40,409 nucleotides of DNA from Deinococcota bacterium (GTDB taxonomy: Bacteria; Deinococcota; Deinococci; Deinococcales; Trueperaceae): contig CAUJFI010000002.1 of the NCBI GenBank assembly GCA_963170125.1, positions 1-40,409 on the forward strand, given 5' to 3'. Numbering within the stretch: position 1 is the stretch's first letter; every line of letters starts with the position of its first letter. Made by a program: the position numbers and the translations under genes. Below the pieces are notes generated by a model, which was not told the origin of the DNA, ran no database searches, and was given only the letters and a program-made list of their open reading frames with translations. Below, piece after piece: positions 17,873 through 25,253 of the stretch.

Positions 17873-18645
17873 TAGAAGTCCTTCCGCTCGAACAGCACGA
17901 CGGCCGCGGCCGCGAAGAGCGCTGAGTACAAGACGATGAGCGCGACGGCCCACGCGAGGTCCGCGGCGGGAGCCGAGTACGTCTGCAGTTGCGTGGTCAG
18001 CAGGAACGGCTCGAGCCCAGGGAAGACGATGAAGAGCTGCATGATGATGAGCACGGAGAGGGTAGCGAGCGCGCCGCCGGCCGCGTTCATGAAGGCGACC
18101 GTCAGGAACACCGCGAGCATGGCGACGGGCACGAGCGCGACGGCGGCCAGGAGGTAGCCCCGCGCGAGCTCTACCAACGCGGCGCCGGCGCCGAGGACCC
18201 CTGAGCCGAGCAGCCCTGCCTCGCCGAGCCCGGTACCGCCGACGAACTGACCGAAGCCGAACTGGGCGCCGGCGAGGAGCGAGGCGAGCAGGAAGGCAGT
18301 CAGCATGATGAACGGGTAGACGGCCGCGGCCACGAGCTTGGCCGCCAGCCAGTTGGGCCGCGTGACCGGCCTGAGCAGCACCGTCGGCAGCGTGCCGTTG
18401 GTGATCTCGACACCCAGGAGCTCGGCCGCCGTGATGGCCGTGAGGAGCGGCAGGAGGAACTGCATGGAAGAGAGCAGGCCGAGCGCGGGCACCTGGTAGG
18501 CGGACACGAGGAAGACGCCGTACACGTCGAAGATCCCGGGGGCGTAGGCCCATAGGAGGGGGAAAACCAGGAGCACGAGCAGGCCGAAGCGCACGCTGCT
18601 CAGCCGCCAGAGCTTGGCGAACTCCATTCGCAGCAGGACGCTCAT
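17872..18645 (-). CDS. ABC-2 type transporter permease subunit
   Basis: Integral membrane protein of 257 residues with about six hydrophobic helices: about 17-45, 48-75, 100-125, 150-175, 180-210 and 225-250. The charged segment between helices 2 and 3 (VEITNGTLPTVLLRPVTRPNWLAAK) is the EITNGTLRTLLSRPVSR-like hallmark of ABC-2 permeases (ABC2_membrane_2/5 families). It ends with the usual FERKDF. ATG 18645 shares its A with the TGA of the ATPase gene, so the two subunits are made together. Such systems export drugs, bacteriocins, lipids or glycan parts, or serve in gliding-type machines. The substrate cannot be told. Confidence 0.85.
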   Translation of the reverse strand: MSVLLRMEFAKLWRLSSVRFGLLVLLVFPLLWAYAPGIFDVYGVFLVSAYQVPALGLLSSMQFLLPLLTAITAAELLGVEITNGTLPTVLLRPVTRPNWLAAKLVAAAVYPFIMLTAFLLASLLAGAQFGFGQFVGGTGLGEAGLLGSGVLGAGAALVELARGYLLAAVALVPVAMLAVFLTVAFMNAAGGALATLSVLIIMQLFIVFPGLEPFLLTTQLQTYSAPAADLAWAVALIVLYSALFAAAAVVLFERKDF

Positions 18646-19607
18646 CACGCCTCCCCGGGGAAGCGCGGCAGGCCGCCGTTGGTGCCGGTGCCCGTACGCC
18701 TGGCGCGTTCGCTATGCACGCGCTCGCGGTAGTAGCCGCGGAGGTCGAAGACGTCGCGCTGCATCTCCAGGACGCCGACGCCACCCTCACCCAGATGCCG
18801 CGTCACCTCGGCGAGATCGGAGGCCGCCCGTGGGATGAAGACGATCTCCGAGCCACGCGCCGCTACGTGCCGCACGAACGGTTGACCTTCGAGCAGGCTC
18901 ACGGCATCCGCCACGGAGGTCGGTCGCAACCGGTAGCGGTCGCGGCGGTCGTAGAGGTTCACCTCGTCGATCAGGGCGCCCTCCTCGAGGATCGCCACGC
19001 GCGTGCAGTACGCGACCACTTCGTCCAGGTGGTGGGTGGAGAGGAGCACGGCCGTGCCTTCCTCGGCCGCCTTGCGCAACACCCCGTGGACCAGGTGCAG
19101 GCTGAGCGGGTCCATGCCGCTGGCGGGCTCGTCGAGGATGAGGACCTCGGGGTGGGTGAGCACGGCGGCGGCAACGCCGAGGCGTTGGCGCATGCCGAGG
19201 CTATAGACCCCGACCCTGCGGTCGGCGGCGTGTTTCAGCTCCATGAGGGCCAGCACCTCCTCTATCCGCGCGTCCTTCACGCCCCCTGCCAGGGCGGCGT
19301 GAAGCCGGAGGTTGGCGCGGCCCGTCAAGTACGGGTAGAAGGCGGCCGGCGCCTCCACGACCGCGCCGAGCCGACGCCTGACGGCCGGACGCTTGTGCGG
19401 GTCCTCCCCCAGTATGCTGACGGAGCCGGAGGTGGGGAACGCGAGGCCGGTGACGAGCCGGATGACCGTCGTCTTGCCGGCGCCGTTTGGCCCGACGAGC
19501 GCGTACACCTCACCGGCGTTCACGCGGAAGGTGAGGTCGTTGACCACCTGCTTCTTGCCGTATGCCTTGGTGAGACGGTCGCTGGCTATGGCGGGTGTCG
19601 ACGACAT
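18645..19607 (-). CDS. ABC transporter ATP-binding protein (ABC-2 exporter type)
   Basis: Cytosolic ATPase of 320 residues that drives the permease encoded next to it. Walker A is GPNGAGKTT at 39-47. The signature reads YSLGMRQRL, the LGMRQR variant usual for BcrA/CcmA-like exporters. Walker B is VLILDEPASGMDP and the switch histidine is in STHHLDE. After about residue 225 comes an 80-residue C-terminal domain typical of this group, with a basic tail. ATG 19607 has GAGGAG about four bases upstream. The 58-base gap to the kinase gene is the largest in the minus-strand run and may hold an internal promoter. The function is certain at the level of subunit, not substrate. Confidence 0.9.
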   Translation of the reverse strand: MSSTPAIASDRLTKAYGKKQVVNDLTFRVNAGEVYALVGPNGAGKTTVIRLVTGLAFPTSGSVSILGEDPHKRPAVRRRLGAVVEAPAAFYPYLTGRANLRLHAALAGGVKDARIEEVLALMELKHAADRRVGVYSLGMRQRLGVAAAVLTHPEVLILDEPASGMDPLSLHLVHGVLRKAAEEGTAVLLSTHHLDEVVAYCTRVAILEEGALIDEVNLYDRRDRYRLRPTSVADAVSLLEGQPFVRHVAARGSEIVFIPRAASDLAEVTRHLGEGGVGVLEMQRDVFDLRGYYRERVHSERARRTGTGTNGGLPRFPGEA

Positions 19608-19651
19608 GGGTCTCCTCGGGAAGTCTAGGGGCGCGCCCCGGTCACAGCGAT

Positions 19652-19680
19652 AACATTATTCATGCTCACGGGGATGAACC
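19652..19680 (-). promoter_or_regulatory. Possible internal promoter before the ABC-SPOR genes
   Basis: Minus strand: TTCATC (19675-19680), 17 bases, TGTTAT (19652-19657), in the only AT-rich patch nearby. It is followed by a 12-base palindrome GGGGCGCGCCCC (19628-19639) before the ribosome binding site. The palindrome could be an attenuator or operator. Both are weak calls. Confidence 0.3.
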
Positions 19681-21207
19681 CTCGCCGGCGCGCGCGCCGG
19701 GGGCGTTAGCCGAGGGCGCGTCGGTCGACGGGACCGCGCCGGGTCCGCCCGCGGCAGCGCCGCCGACCTGCTCCATGAGCATGACGTCGAGCACGTGATC
19801 GATGCAGCGGTCGACCGCCACGTCGAAGTCGGCCGCCTCGATGACCGGGATGCCGCGCAGCTCGGCCTGCTGCGTGATGTAGTCCTGGATCACGCGGATC
19901 TCTGCGAAGTGGTCGAGGTACGACTGCTTGGCGCGGCGCGACTGCGTCTTGCCCTCGCGGGCCGTGAAGTGCCTGAGGTGGTCGTCCTCGTCCGTGACGG
20001 AGAGGACGAGCTGGATGAGCGTCGCGTCGCGGAACTCGCGCGCGGGCGCGATGCCTGGCACGAGCTGCACCCCTTCCATGACGATGGACGTCGACTCGTA
20101 GACGTTGCGCTCGAGGATTGCCGTGTTGGCGGGGTTCAGTTGGTGCACCTGGGCCAGGAAGCCGCGCAGGACCCGCATGCGCTCTGGCTGGGCCGTCTCG
20201 AGTTCGCTGGGGAGCAGCTCGGAGCGCCAGGCGTCGTACGTGCTGGAGTGCAGGATGGGGCTGAGCTCCGGCCCGATGAGCGAGCGCAGGGCCTGCCTGA
20301 CGGAGTCGGTCGAGACGATGCGCGGGATGCCGAGCCGGTAGCCGACCTCGGAGGCGATAGCGGACTTGCCGACGCCCGGCGCCCCCCCGAACAGCACGAG
20401 GATGGGCCGCTCGCGGTTGCGCGCCTCGCGCATCACCGCGTAGCGCCGCGCGTACTCGTCGCCGGCCTCCATGGCGAGGAGCTTGACCACCTCGGCGCGC
20501 ACCTGGTCCCGACGCACCACGCTCTGATGCAGGGCGTAGAGGGCCACCTCGACCCGCTTGGCCAGGTTGTGGGACATGTCGGGGCTAAGGCCGACGGCCG
20601 TGAGCGACTGCGCGAGGATGCCGCGCGAGAAGGGCAGCGACGTGCCGGCCGGGCCCATCACGCGCACCTCGAAGCTGCTCGAGGTGGCCGCCTCGTAGCG
20701 CAGCCGCAGGTCGCGGCCGTAACGCCCCTCGATGACGACGGCCACGCGCCTCGTCAGGTCATCGCTCTCGAGCTGCTCCAGCCCGTCGCTCCTGACGCCC
20801 TGCTCGACCTGGGAGGCGACGAAGTTGGCCTCCTTGAAGCCCAGCCCGACCTTCTCGATGGCGGACGTCAACCGGCGGCGGGAGAAGCGCTCGCCGCCCG
20901 GCTTGGTGCTCGTGGCCGTGGCACCGTCGACCACGACGATGGGCACGAACGGCGGCGTCTGGCGCAGGAAGCGCGCGGCGGCCACGCCCGAGACGCGGCG
21001 CCTGACCCCGTCGGCCAGGAGGCGCATGAGTTGGTTCAGCTCGACGCGCCGTGACGGGCTGTCGCGCAGCTGCGCCTCGACGTCGAGGGCGAGCACGATG
21101 GCCTCCTCCGTCGGCACGCCGGCGCTCTGGAGGGCCTCGACGAGCACGCCCGTGGAGAACGAGTAGCGCTCATCGCCCCTGACGACCCGGAGCTCGCGCG
21201 TCTTCAT
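19666..21207 (-). CDS. 2-phosphoglycerate kinase-like protein with three ATP-cone-like repeats
   Basis: A 513-residue protein. The C-terminal half is a P-loop kinase with Walker A GGAPGVGKS (K281), the following RIVSTDSVRQALRS, and ILERNVYESTSIVMEGVQLVPG, as in 2-phosphoglycerate kinases that make 2,3-diphosphoglycerate. The N-terminal 270 residues hold three consecutive ATP-cone-like segments (about 4-82, 89-175, 183-268), each with the F-S-x-x-x-L start and alternating helices. ATP cones are nucleotide-sensing regulatory domains; archaeal 2PGKs usually carry one. A low-complexity Ala/Gly/Pro tail ends the protein. ATG 21207 overlaps the Nudix stop (ATGA). The kinase substrate in bacteria is not certain, and a related nucleotide-dependent P-loop kinase is the alternative. 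Confidence 0.75.
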   Translation of the reverse strand: MKTRELRVVRGDERYSFSTGVLVEALQSAGVPTEEAIVLALDVEAQLRDSPSRRVELNQLMRLLADGVRRRVSGVAAARFLRQTPPFVPIVVVDGATATSTKPGGERFSRRRLTSAIEKVGLGFKEANFVASQVEQGVRSDGLEQLESDDLTRRVAVVIEGRYGRDLRLRYEAATSSSFEVRVMGPAGTSLPFSRGILAQSLTAVGLSPDMSHNLAKRVEVALYALHQSVVRRDQVRAEVVKLLAMEAGDEYARRYAVMREARNRERPILVLFGGAPGVGKSAIASEVGYRLGIPRIVSTDSVRQALRSLIGPELSPILHSSTYDAWRSELLPSELETAQPERMRVLRGFLAQVHQLNPANTAILERNVYESTSIVMEGVQLVPGIAPAREFRDATLIQLVLSVTDEDDHLRHFTAREGKTQSRRAKQSYLDHFAEIRVIQDYITQQAELRGIPVIEAADFDVAVDRCIDHVLDVMLMEQVGGAAAGGPGAVPSTDAPSANAPGARAGEGSSP

Positions 21208-21842
21208 GGCTGGAAGGGGTCGCCCAGCCCCACGTCCGTCGCCCCGCCAAGGACGAGCAGCAGGTCGTGCACCACGTTGCCCGTGAACCCCCAGATCTCG
21301 CGCCCGCCCCACCGGTAGGTGTAGATCCGGCGCCGGTAGCTGCGCAGCTCACCCAGGCGGTGAGTGGGGACACTGGCGAGCAAGTCGGCGACGGGCACGG
21401 TGAACGTCTCGGCCACCTCGGACGGGTCCGCGGCGATGCGTTCGGGCCACGGGAGGAGCGCCACGAGGGGCGTTGCGACGTAGCCGGCCGGCGACGGGTG
21501 GTCGGAGAGCCGACCGATGACCTGCTCCGGGCGCACGTCGAGGCCTACCTCCTCGCGGGTCTCGCGCAGGGCCGCCGTAACGTCGTCCTCGCCCTCCTCC
21601 AGGCGCCCGCCCGGGAAGGCGATCTGGCCGGCGTGAGTGCGCAGGTGGCCGGCGCGCACCGTGAGGAGCAGCTCGAGGCCGGCCGTTCCTTCCAAGACGG
21701 GCACGAGCACCGCGGCGCGCCTGAAGCCCGCGATCTCCATGCGCCGCGGCGCGCCGCGAGCCAAGCTCGCGACCAGCTCGACGCCCGAGACCAAGCGGGG
21801 GGCGCTGGCCGTGTCGACCGACGACCGGGACGTGGGCGCCAC
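21204..21842 (-). CDS. Nudix hydrolase, CoA pyrophosphatase (NudL)-like
   Basis: A 212-residue Nudix hydrolase. The Nudix box GGRLEEGEDDVTAALRETREEVGL (split here only by position, about 78-101) carries the metal-binding glutamates of REXXEE. Just before it lies LLTVRAGHLRTHAGQIAFPGG, the UPF0035 signature that separates CoA/acyl-CoA pyrophosphatases (NudL, YeaB) from other Nudix enzymes. These split CoA to 3'-phospho-ADP and phosphopantetheine in the cytosol. The start is GTG 21842, one base after the TAG of pgeF. An internal ATG at about residue 35 would remove only a low-similarity leader, so the true start is somewhat open. Part of the coupled minus-strand unit. Confidence 0.85.
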   Translation of the reverse strand: MAPTSRSSVDTASAPRLVSGVELVASLARGAPRRMEIAGFRRAAVLVPVLEGTAGLELLLTVRAGHLRTHAGQIAFPGGRLEEGEDDVTAALRETREEVGLDVRPEQVIGRLSDHPSPAGYVATPLVALLPWPERIAADPSEVAETFTVPVADLLASVPTHRLGELRSYRRRIYTYRWGGREIWGFTGNVVHDLLLVLGGATDVGLGDPFQP

Positions 21843-21843
21843 G

Positions 21844-22728
21844 CTAACCTCGCCCCCCTCGGTGCGCGCCGGTACCTTGGAACCGGCCCGCCCCGCCGAG
21901 CGCGGCGGCTCCGCCGGACGCGTCCTCCGGGCCGGGGTCGCCGGGGCCCCGGAGCGAGACGTAGGCCCAATGCCTCCCCGTGAGCCCCTTGTCGCGCCGG
22001 TGGCTGTAGAACTCGGCCGGCTCGCAGTGCGTACACCGGCCCAGGTCGAGGAGGTTCTCCTGCCGGACGCCGGCCTCGGCCAGCGCGAGCGCGTTGGCCA
22101 CGGGCAGGTCGAGGAGGAAGCGGCCCGGCGCGCTCGGGTCGGGGCGCCACACGCTAGCGGGGTGACCGGCGGCGGCGAAGCGGGAAGTGACGTCCTCCCC
22201 GACCTGATAGCAGCCGCCGCGGATGCACGGGCCGAGGGCGACGCGCACGTCGGCCGGGTCGGAGCCGTGGCGCTCGGCCATGATCAGCACGACCTTGGCC
22301 GCCAGCTTGGCGGCCGTGCCCTGCCAGCCGCAGTGGGCGACGCCCACCACGCCCGCGACCGGGTCGTGGAAGAGGAGCGGCACGCAGTCCGCGCTGCTCA
22401 CCACGAGAAGCACGTCGTCGCGCGCGGTGACGGCGGCGTCTGCCTCCTCGACGAACCACCCTGGGTCGCCGGCGCTGACGCGGTCGCCATGCACCTGGTC
22501 GAAGCAGCAGACCTCGCTCCGCGCGAAGCCGAGGCGTCCGAGGAGCGCGTCGCGGTTGCCCTCCACCACGGCGCGCTCGTCACCCGAGCTGAGACCGAGG
22601 TTCAAGCGCGCGTAGTGGCCGACGCTCCCGCCGATGGCCTGACCGCCGGCCCGCGTGGTGAAGCCGTGCAACGCCTGGAAGCCCGCGGCCGTGAGCACGC
22701 AGGGTCCAGCGTGCGGCCCCGCCGTCAC
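21844..22728 (-). CDS. pgeF: Laccase-domain purine nucleoside phosphorylase / PgeF-type protein
   Basis: A YfiH/DUF152-fold protein of 294 residues. The zinc site is H80 (DQVHGDR), C115 (SSADCVPLL) and H132 (VAHCGWQGT). Family members are reported to cleave adenosine and inosine with phosphate, and PgeF also clears faulty L-Ser-containing peptidoglycan precursors. Also visible are GPCIRGGCYQVGEDV and the C-terminal CTHCEPAEFYSHRRDKGLTGRHWAYVSL. The start is GTG 22728, overlapping the TGA of the DUF1684 gene (GTGA); the codons before it are Arg/Pro-rich and read through that gene. The last 30 residues are a Gly/Ala-rich tail absent from typical members. Family assignment is secure; the physiological role is open. 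Confidence 0.9.
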   Translation of the reverse strand: MTAGPHAGPCVLTAAGFQALHGFTTRAGGQAIGGSVGHYARLNLGLSSGDERAVVEGNRDALLGRLGFARSEVCCFDQVHGDRVSAGDPGWFVEEADAAVTARDDVLLVVSSADCVPLLFHDPVAGVVGVAHCGWQGTAAKLAAKVVLIMAERHGSDPADVRVALGPCIRGGCYQVGEDVTSRFAAAGHPASVWRPDPSAPGRFLLDLPVANALALAEAGVRQENLLDLGRCTHCEPAEFYSHRRDKGLTGRHWAYVSLRGPGDPGPEDASGGAAALGGAGRFQGTGAHRGGRG

Positions 22729-23273
22729 GTCCCGGTCCTCGCGGCGAGGCGCTCGCCGGCGCGGACCGCGACGCCCAGCCGGTTCCCGGCCGGGGGCAGG
22801 GCGCATGAGTAACCCTCCGCGTACGCGCAGTACGGGTGGTAGGCGTAGTTGAAATCGAGCACGACCTCGCTTGTCGCACCGGCGGCCAGCGACGGGTCGA
22901 GGTAACGACCGGCGCCGTAGGTCTCGTTGCCCGAAGTAGCGTCGGCGAAGGGCAGGAACAGGCGCGGGCCGTCCGGCTCGGCGACGGAGGCGAACAGTGT
23001 CAGCGCGGCGTCGGCGCCCGCCAAAGTGAAGCGCGCGAGGCCGAACGCGAGGTAGGCGCGCTCCTCGCCGCTGCTCGTCGCCAACCTGACCCGCTCCGGT
23101 GAGCGCGCTCGTTCCAGGTTCGCGACCACCCTGGCCGCGGGATCGTAGGGGTAGTAGGCGAGGCCGCCGAAACCGGCGACCGCGCGCAGCGGCGAGCGCG
23201 GGTGGTCCCGCAGGAAGGCGTCCTTCTCCGCCCGCCAGCGCTCCACCGCCGTGAGCGCTTCGCGACCAGCCAT
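22725..23273 (-). CDS. DUF1684 domain protein
   Basis: A 182-residue soluble protein matching DUF1684. It has the N-terminal WRAEKDAFLRDHPRSPL, the FADATSGNETYGAGRYLD strand, the conserved LDFNYAYHPYCAYAEGYSCALPPAGNRL segment and a short C-terminus. The family is common in Actinobacteria, Bacteroidetes and Deinococcota, and no function is established. ATG 23273 is one base after the trmB stop, and its own stop overlaps the pgeF GTG. The tight coupling gives no obvious hint of role beyond shared expression. Confidence 0.88.
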   Translation of the reverse strand: MAGREALTAVERWRAEKDAFLRDHPRSPLRAVAGFGGLAYYPYDPAARVVANLERARSPERVRLATSSGEERAYLAFGLARFTLAGADAALTLFASVAEPDGPRLFLPFADATSGNETYGAGRYLDPSLAAGATSEVVLDFNYAYHPYCAYAEGYSCALPPAGNRLGVAVRAGERLAARTGT

Positions 23274-23274
23274 C

Positions 23275-24303
23275 TCAGTAGTTCCTCGCCTTCACGCTCA
23301 GGTCGCCCGCCGCGAGCAGCCATTCGGTCACGGCGTGCACGCAGCCCCTGGCCGTCGGTGTGACGAGCGGGTCACCGAACGTCTCCAGGCGCACGATGAC
23401 CTCGCCCGCGCCGCGTTCCTGGGCGACGACCATGAGCTGTTGTCGCAACGTCTCCTCCTCGACGGTCGCGCGGACGAGGACGCGCCCGCGGCCGTCCTCG
23501 CCGCCGAGCGAGCGCAGCGCCTCGTGCAGGATGACGTGTCCCTCGGCGTAAGGGAGCACGACCTTGGCGAACGGGGGGTCGAGCGGGAGCTCGCCCCGTA
23601 GGAGCGCGTGGGGCATCGGGTCCGGCCTCTCTAGGTGCGGGTGCTCCGGCGCTTCAGACGCGTTGCGCCTGAACACGACGTAGTGAAGTGGCTTGCCCTG
23701 GTCTCGCCACTTGAGGGCGTACTTCGTCTCGAAGACCCCCGGGGGGGCCTCCGGCCTTAGCACGGCGTACAGCCCGGTCGCGGCGGCCTCCTCGAGGGCG
23801 TAGCCGAGGTACTCGGGGTGGTCGGTGGCGAGCCGCACCTCGCCGCCGGGCTTCAGACGTGAGCCGGCCAGGCTCAGGAAGCGGCGGCTGAGCAGGCGGT
23901 GCTTGGCGTGCCTCTCCTTCGGCCACGGGCATGGGAAGTTGACGACGATCGCGTCGAGCGACGCCGGCGCGAAGAGCTGCTCGAGGGCGACCTGCGCGCC
24001 GGCCTTGGCAAGGCGCACGTTCCGCGCGCCCGAGCGCTCGATGCGCTTGAGGGCGCGCTGCAGGCTCCCCGATGAGACCTCCAAGCCGATGAAGCGCATG
24101 TCCGGCTCGGCGAGGGCGCGCGCCACCGTGAAACGACCGTCGCCGAAGCCGACCTCGACGCTCAAGCCACCCGCGACCGGGGCGGGGGCTCGGAACACGG
24201 CGTCCCAGTCTGCCGGGAAGCTCAGCGCGCGCCAGCGGAGGAGCACGTGAGGCCGGTCGCCCGGCCCCCGCCCACCTTGCTTCTGCTTCGCTTCCGTGAT
24301 CAT
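23275..24303 (-). CDS. trmB: tRNA (guanine-N7-)-methyltransferase with C-terminal extension
   Basis: SAM-dependent enzyme that forms m7G46 in tRNA. The N-terminal 220 residues are the class I methyltransferase: VEVGFGDGRFTVARA (SAM loop), FIGLEVSSGSLQRALKRI, then NFPCPWPKERHAKHRLLSRRF, and the C-terminal TKYALKWRDQGKPLHY. The usual FPDPW is FPCPW here, with Cys 125 in place of the conserved aspartate implicated in catalysis in E. coli; other lineages also vary at this spot. A further 120 residues (about 223-342) form an extension not found in E. coli TrmB. ATG 24303 shares its A with the TGA of the PATAN gene. The family call is firm. Confidence 0.88.
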   Translation of the reverse strand: MITEAKQKQGGRGPGDRPHVLLRWRALSFPADWDAVFRAPAPVAGGLSVEVGFGDGRFTVARALAEPDMRFIGLEVSSGSLQRALKRIERSGARNVRLAKAGAQVALEQLFAPASLDAIVVNFPCPWPKERHAKHRLLSRRFLSLAGSRLKPGGEVRLATDHPEYLGYALEEAAATGLYAVLRPEAPPGVFETKYALKWRDQGKPLHYVVFRRNASEAPEHPHLERPDPMPHALLRGELPLDPPFAKVVLPYAEGHVILHEALRSLGGEDGRGRVLVRATVEEETLRQQLMVVAQERGAGEVIVRLETFGDPLVTPTARGCVHAVTEWLLAAGDLSVKARNY

Positions 24304-25139
24304 CAGGCTTCCTCTACGTACGGCCTAACGAGGAGCGCCTCGTTGACGCGCAGGTCGGCCCTCACGAGGGTATCGCGACCGATCTCGAGGTAGGGGCCCG
24401 CGCCCTTGGCCGAGAAGGCGGAGAAGAGCTGGACGCTGCCGTCGTTCCGTCGACAGACGACCTTGTTCACGGTGTGGCCGAGGACCTTCTCCCAGGCCTC
24501 CACGATGGACGGGTCGAGGCCGACGCTGCCGGGCGCCTGGCGTTGCCCAGCGAGCCGGGTCACGAGCCGCGCGGTGCGCGCACGCCGGTTCTGCAGCTTG
24601 AGGACGCCCGTGCGGATGAGCCTGTCGCAGATCACGAGCGCCTCCTCTGGCTCCATCCCGAGGTCCACCGCGATGCGCGTGACGGTCCGGTGACCGTCCA
24701 CGTGGGCCAGCACGCGCTGCTCGTCGGCCGTGAGCGTGACCGCGCGCGGCCCGTAAGGACCGACCACCGGCAGGGCGGGCACGGCGTCGCGCGAGAGGGT
24801 CGGCACTTCCTCCCGGCCCGTGGAGCGCCGCTCCTCGTCGAGCAACCGCACGGCCTCGAGGATCAGGTTCTCGGTGCCGACCGTGATGGAGTCATTGGGA
24901 GCAGTGAGGCCGATGCGGAACTCGAACGTACCCCGCTCGTCGGCGAAGAGGGCGTAAACGGCCCGCTCCCCCGTCAGCTCGCAGAACTCGGCGTGCACGA
25001 CCTTGCCGCGGTCGAAGTACACGCGCGCGAGCCCGGACGGGTGATCCACCGCGAGCCGCCCCGTGCGCTTCGCCGCCGCCAGGAGCTGGAACAGGTCCAC
25101 GAGCGAGAAGAGGCCGAGCGTCCCAGTCACGGCCGCCAT
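24303..25139 (-). CDS. PATAN/DUF4388 domain protein
   Basis: A 278-residue cytosolic protein. Residues 3-110 form a DUF4388 (PATAN) domain, opening with GTLGLFSLVDLFQLLAAAKRTGRLAVDH and VYFDRGKVVHAEF. This domain is common in signalling proteins of Deinococcota, Myxococcota and cyanobacteria, often in gliding or response-regulator systems. A winged-helix-like segment (about 135-190: ADEQRVLAHVDGHRTVTRIAVDLGMEPEEALVICDRLIRTGVLKL) follows, and a C-terminal part resembling nothing I know. ATG 25139 is chosen because family members begin with this MxxxGTL strand; an in-frame ATG 14 codons upstream is possible. First gene of the nine-gene minus-strand unit, divergent from lptF. Confidence 0.78.
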   Translation of the reverse strand: MAAVTGTLGLFSLVDLFQLLAAAKRTGRLAVDHPSGLARVYFDRGKVVHAEFCELTGERAVYALFADERGTFEFRIGLTAPNDSITVGTENLILEAVRLLDEERRSTGREEVPTLSRDAVPALPVVGPYGPRAVTLTADEQRVLAHVDGHRTVTRIAVDLGMEPEEALVICDRLIRTGVLKLQNRRARTARLVTRLAGQRQAPGSVGLDPSIVEAWEKVLGHTVNKVVCRRNDGSVQLFSAFSAKGAGPYLEIGRDTLVRADLRVNEALLVRPYVEEA

Positions 25140-25164
25140 CCTATCGCGGGCGCGCCGCCCCTTC

Positions 25165-25170
25165 AGTAAA
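25165..25170 (-). promoter_or_regulatory. Possible -10 box of the PATAN-trmB operon
   Basis: TTTACT on the minus strand, 25 bases before ATG 25139. No good -35. CCCCTC/GAGGGG arms at about 25172-25195 lie over the -35 position and could be an operator. Confidence 0.3.
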
Positions 25171-25241
25171 GCCCCTCTCATGCCCCCGGGAGGGGAATCG
25201 TCCGCGCAGCACGCGCATATCGGTGTCACATCCGGCCTCGG

Positions 25242-25247
25242 TATACT
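25242..25247 (+). promoter_or_regulatory. -10 box of lptF, leaderless type
   Basis: TATACT, six bases before GTG 25254. The best-matching box for a leaderless GTG start in the window. Confidence 0.6.
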
Positions 25248-25253
25248 CGGCGG

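Noticed and set aside
17873..18790. Upstream extension of the SPOR gene through the permease and ATPase genes to 18790.
   Set aside because: The frame lies inside two clear genes; the GTG at 17872 directly precedes a good signal peptide and overlaps the permease stop.
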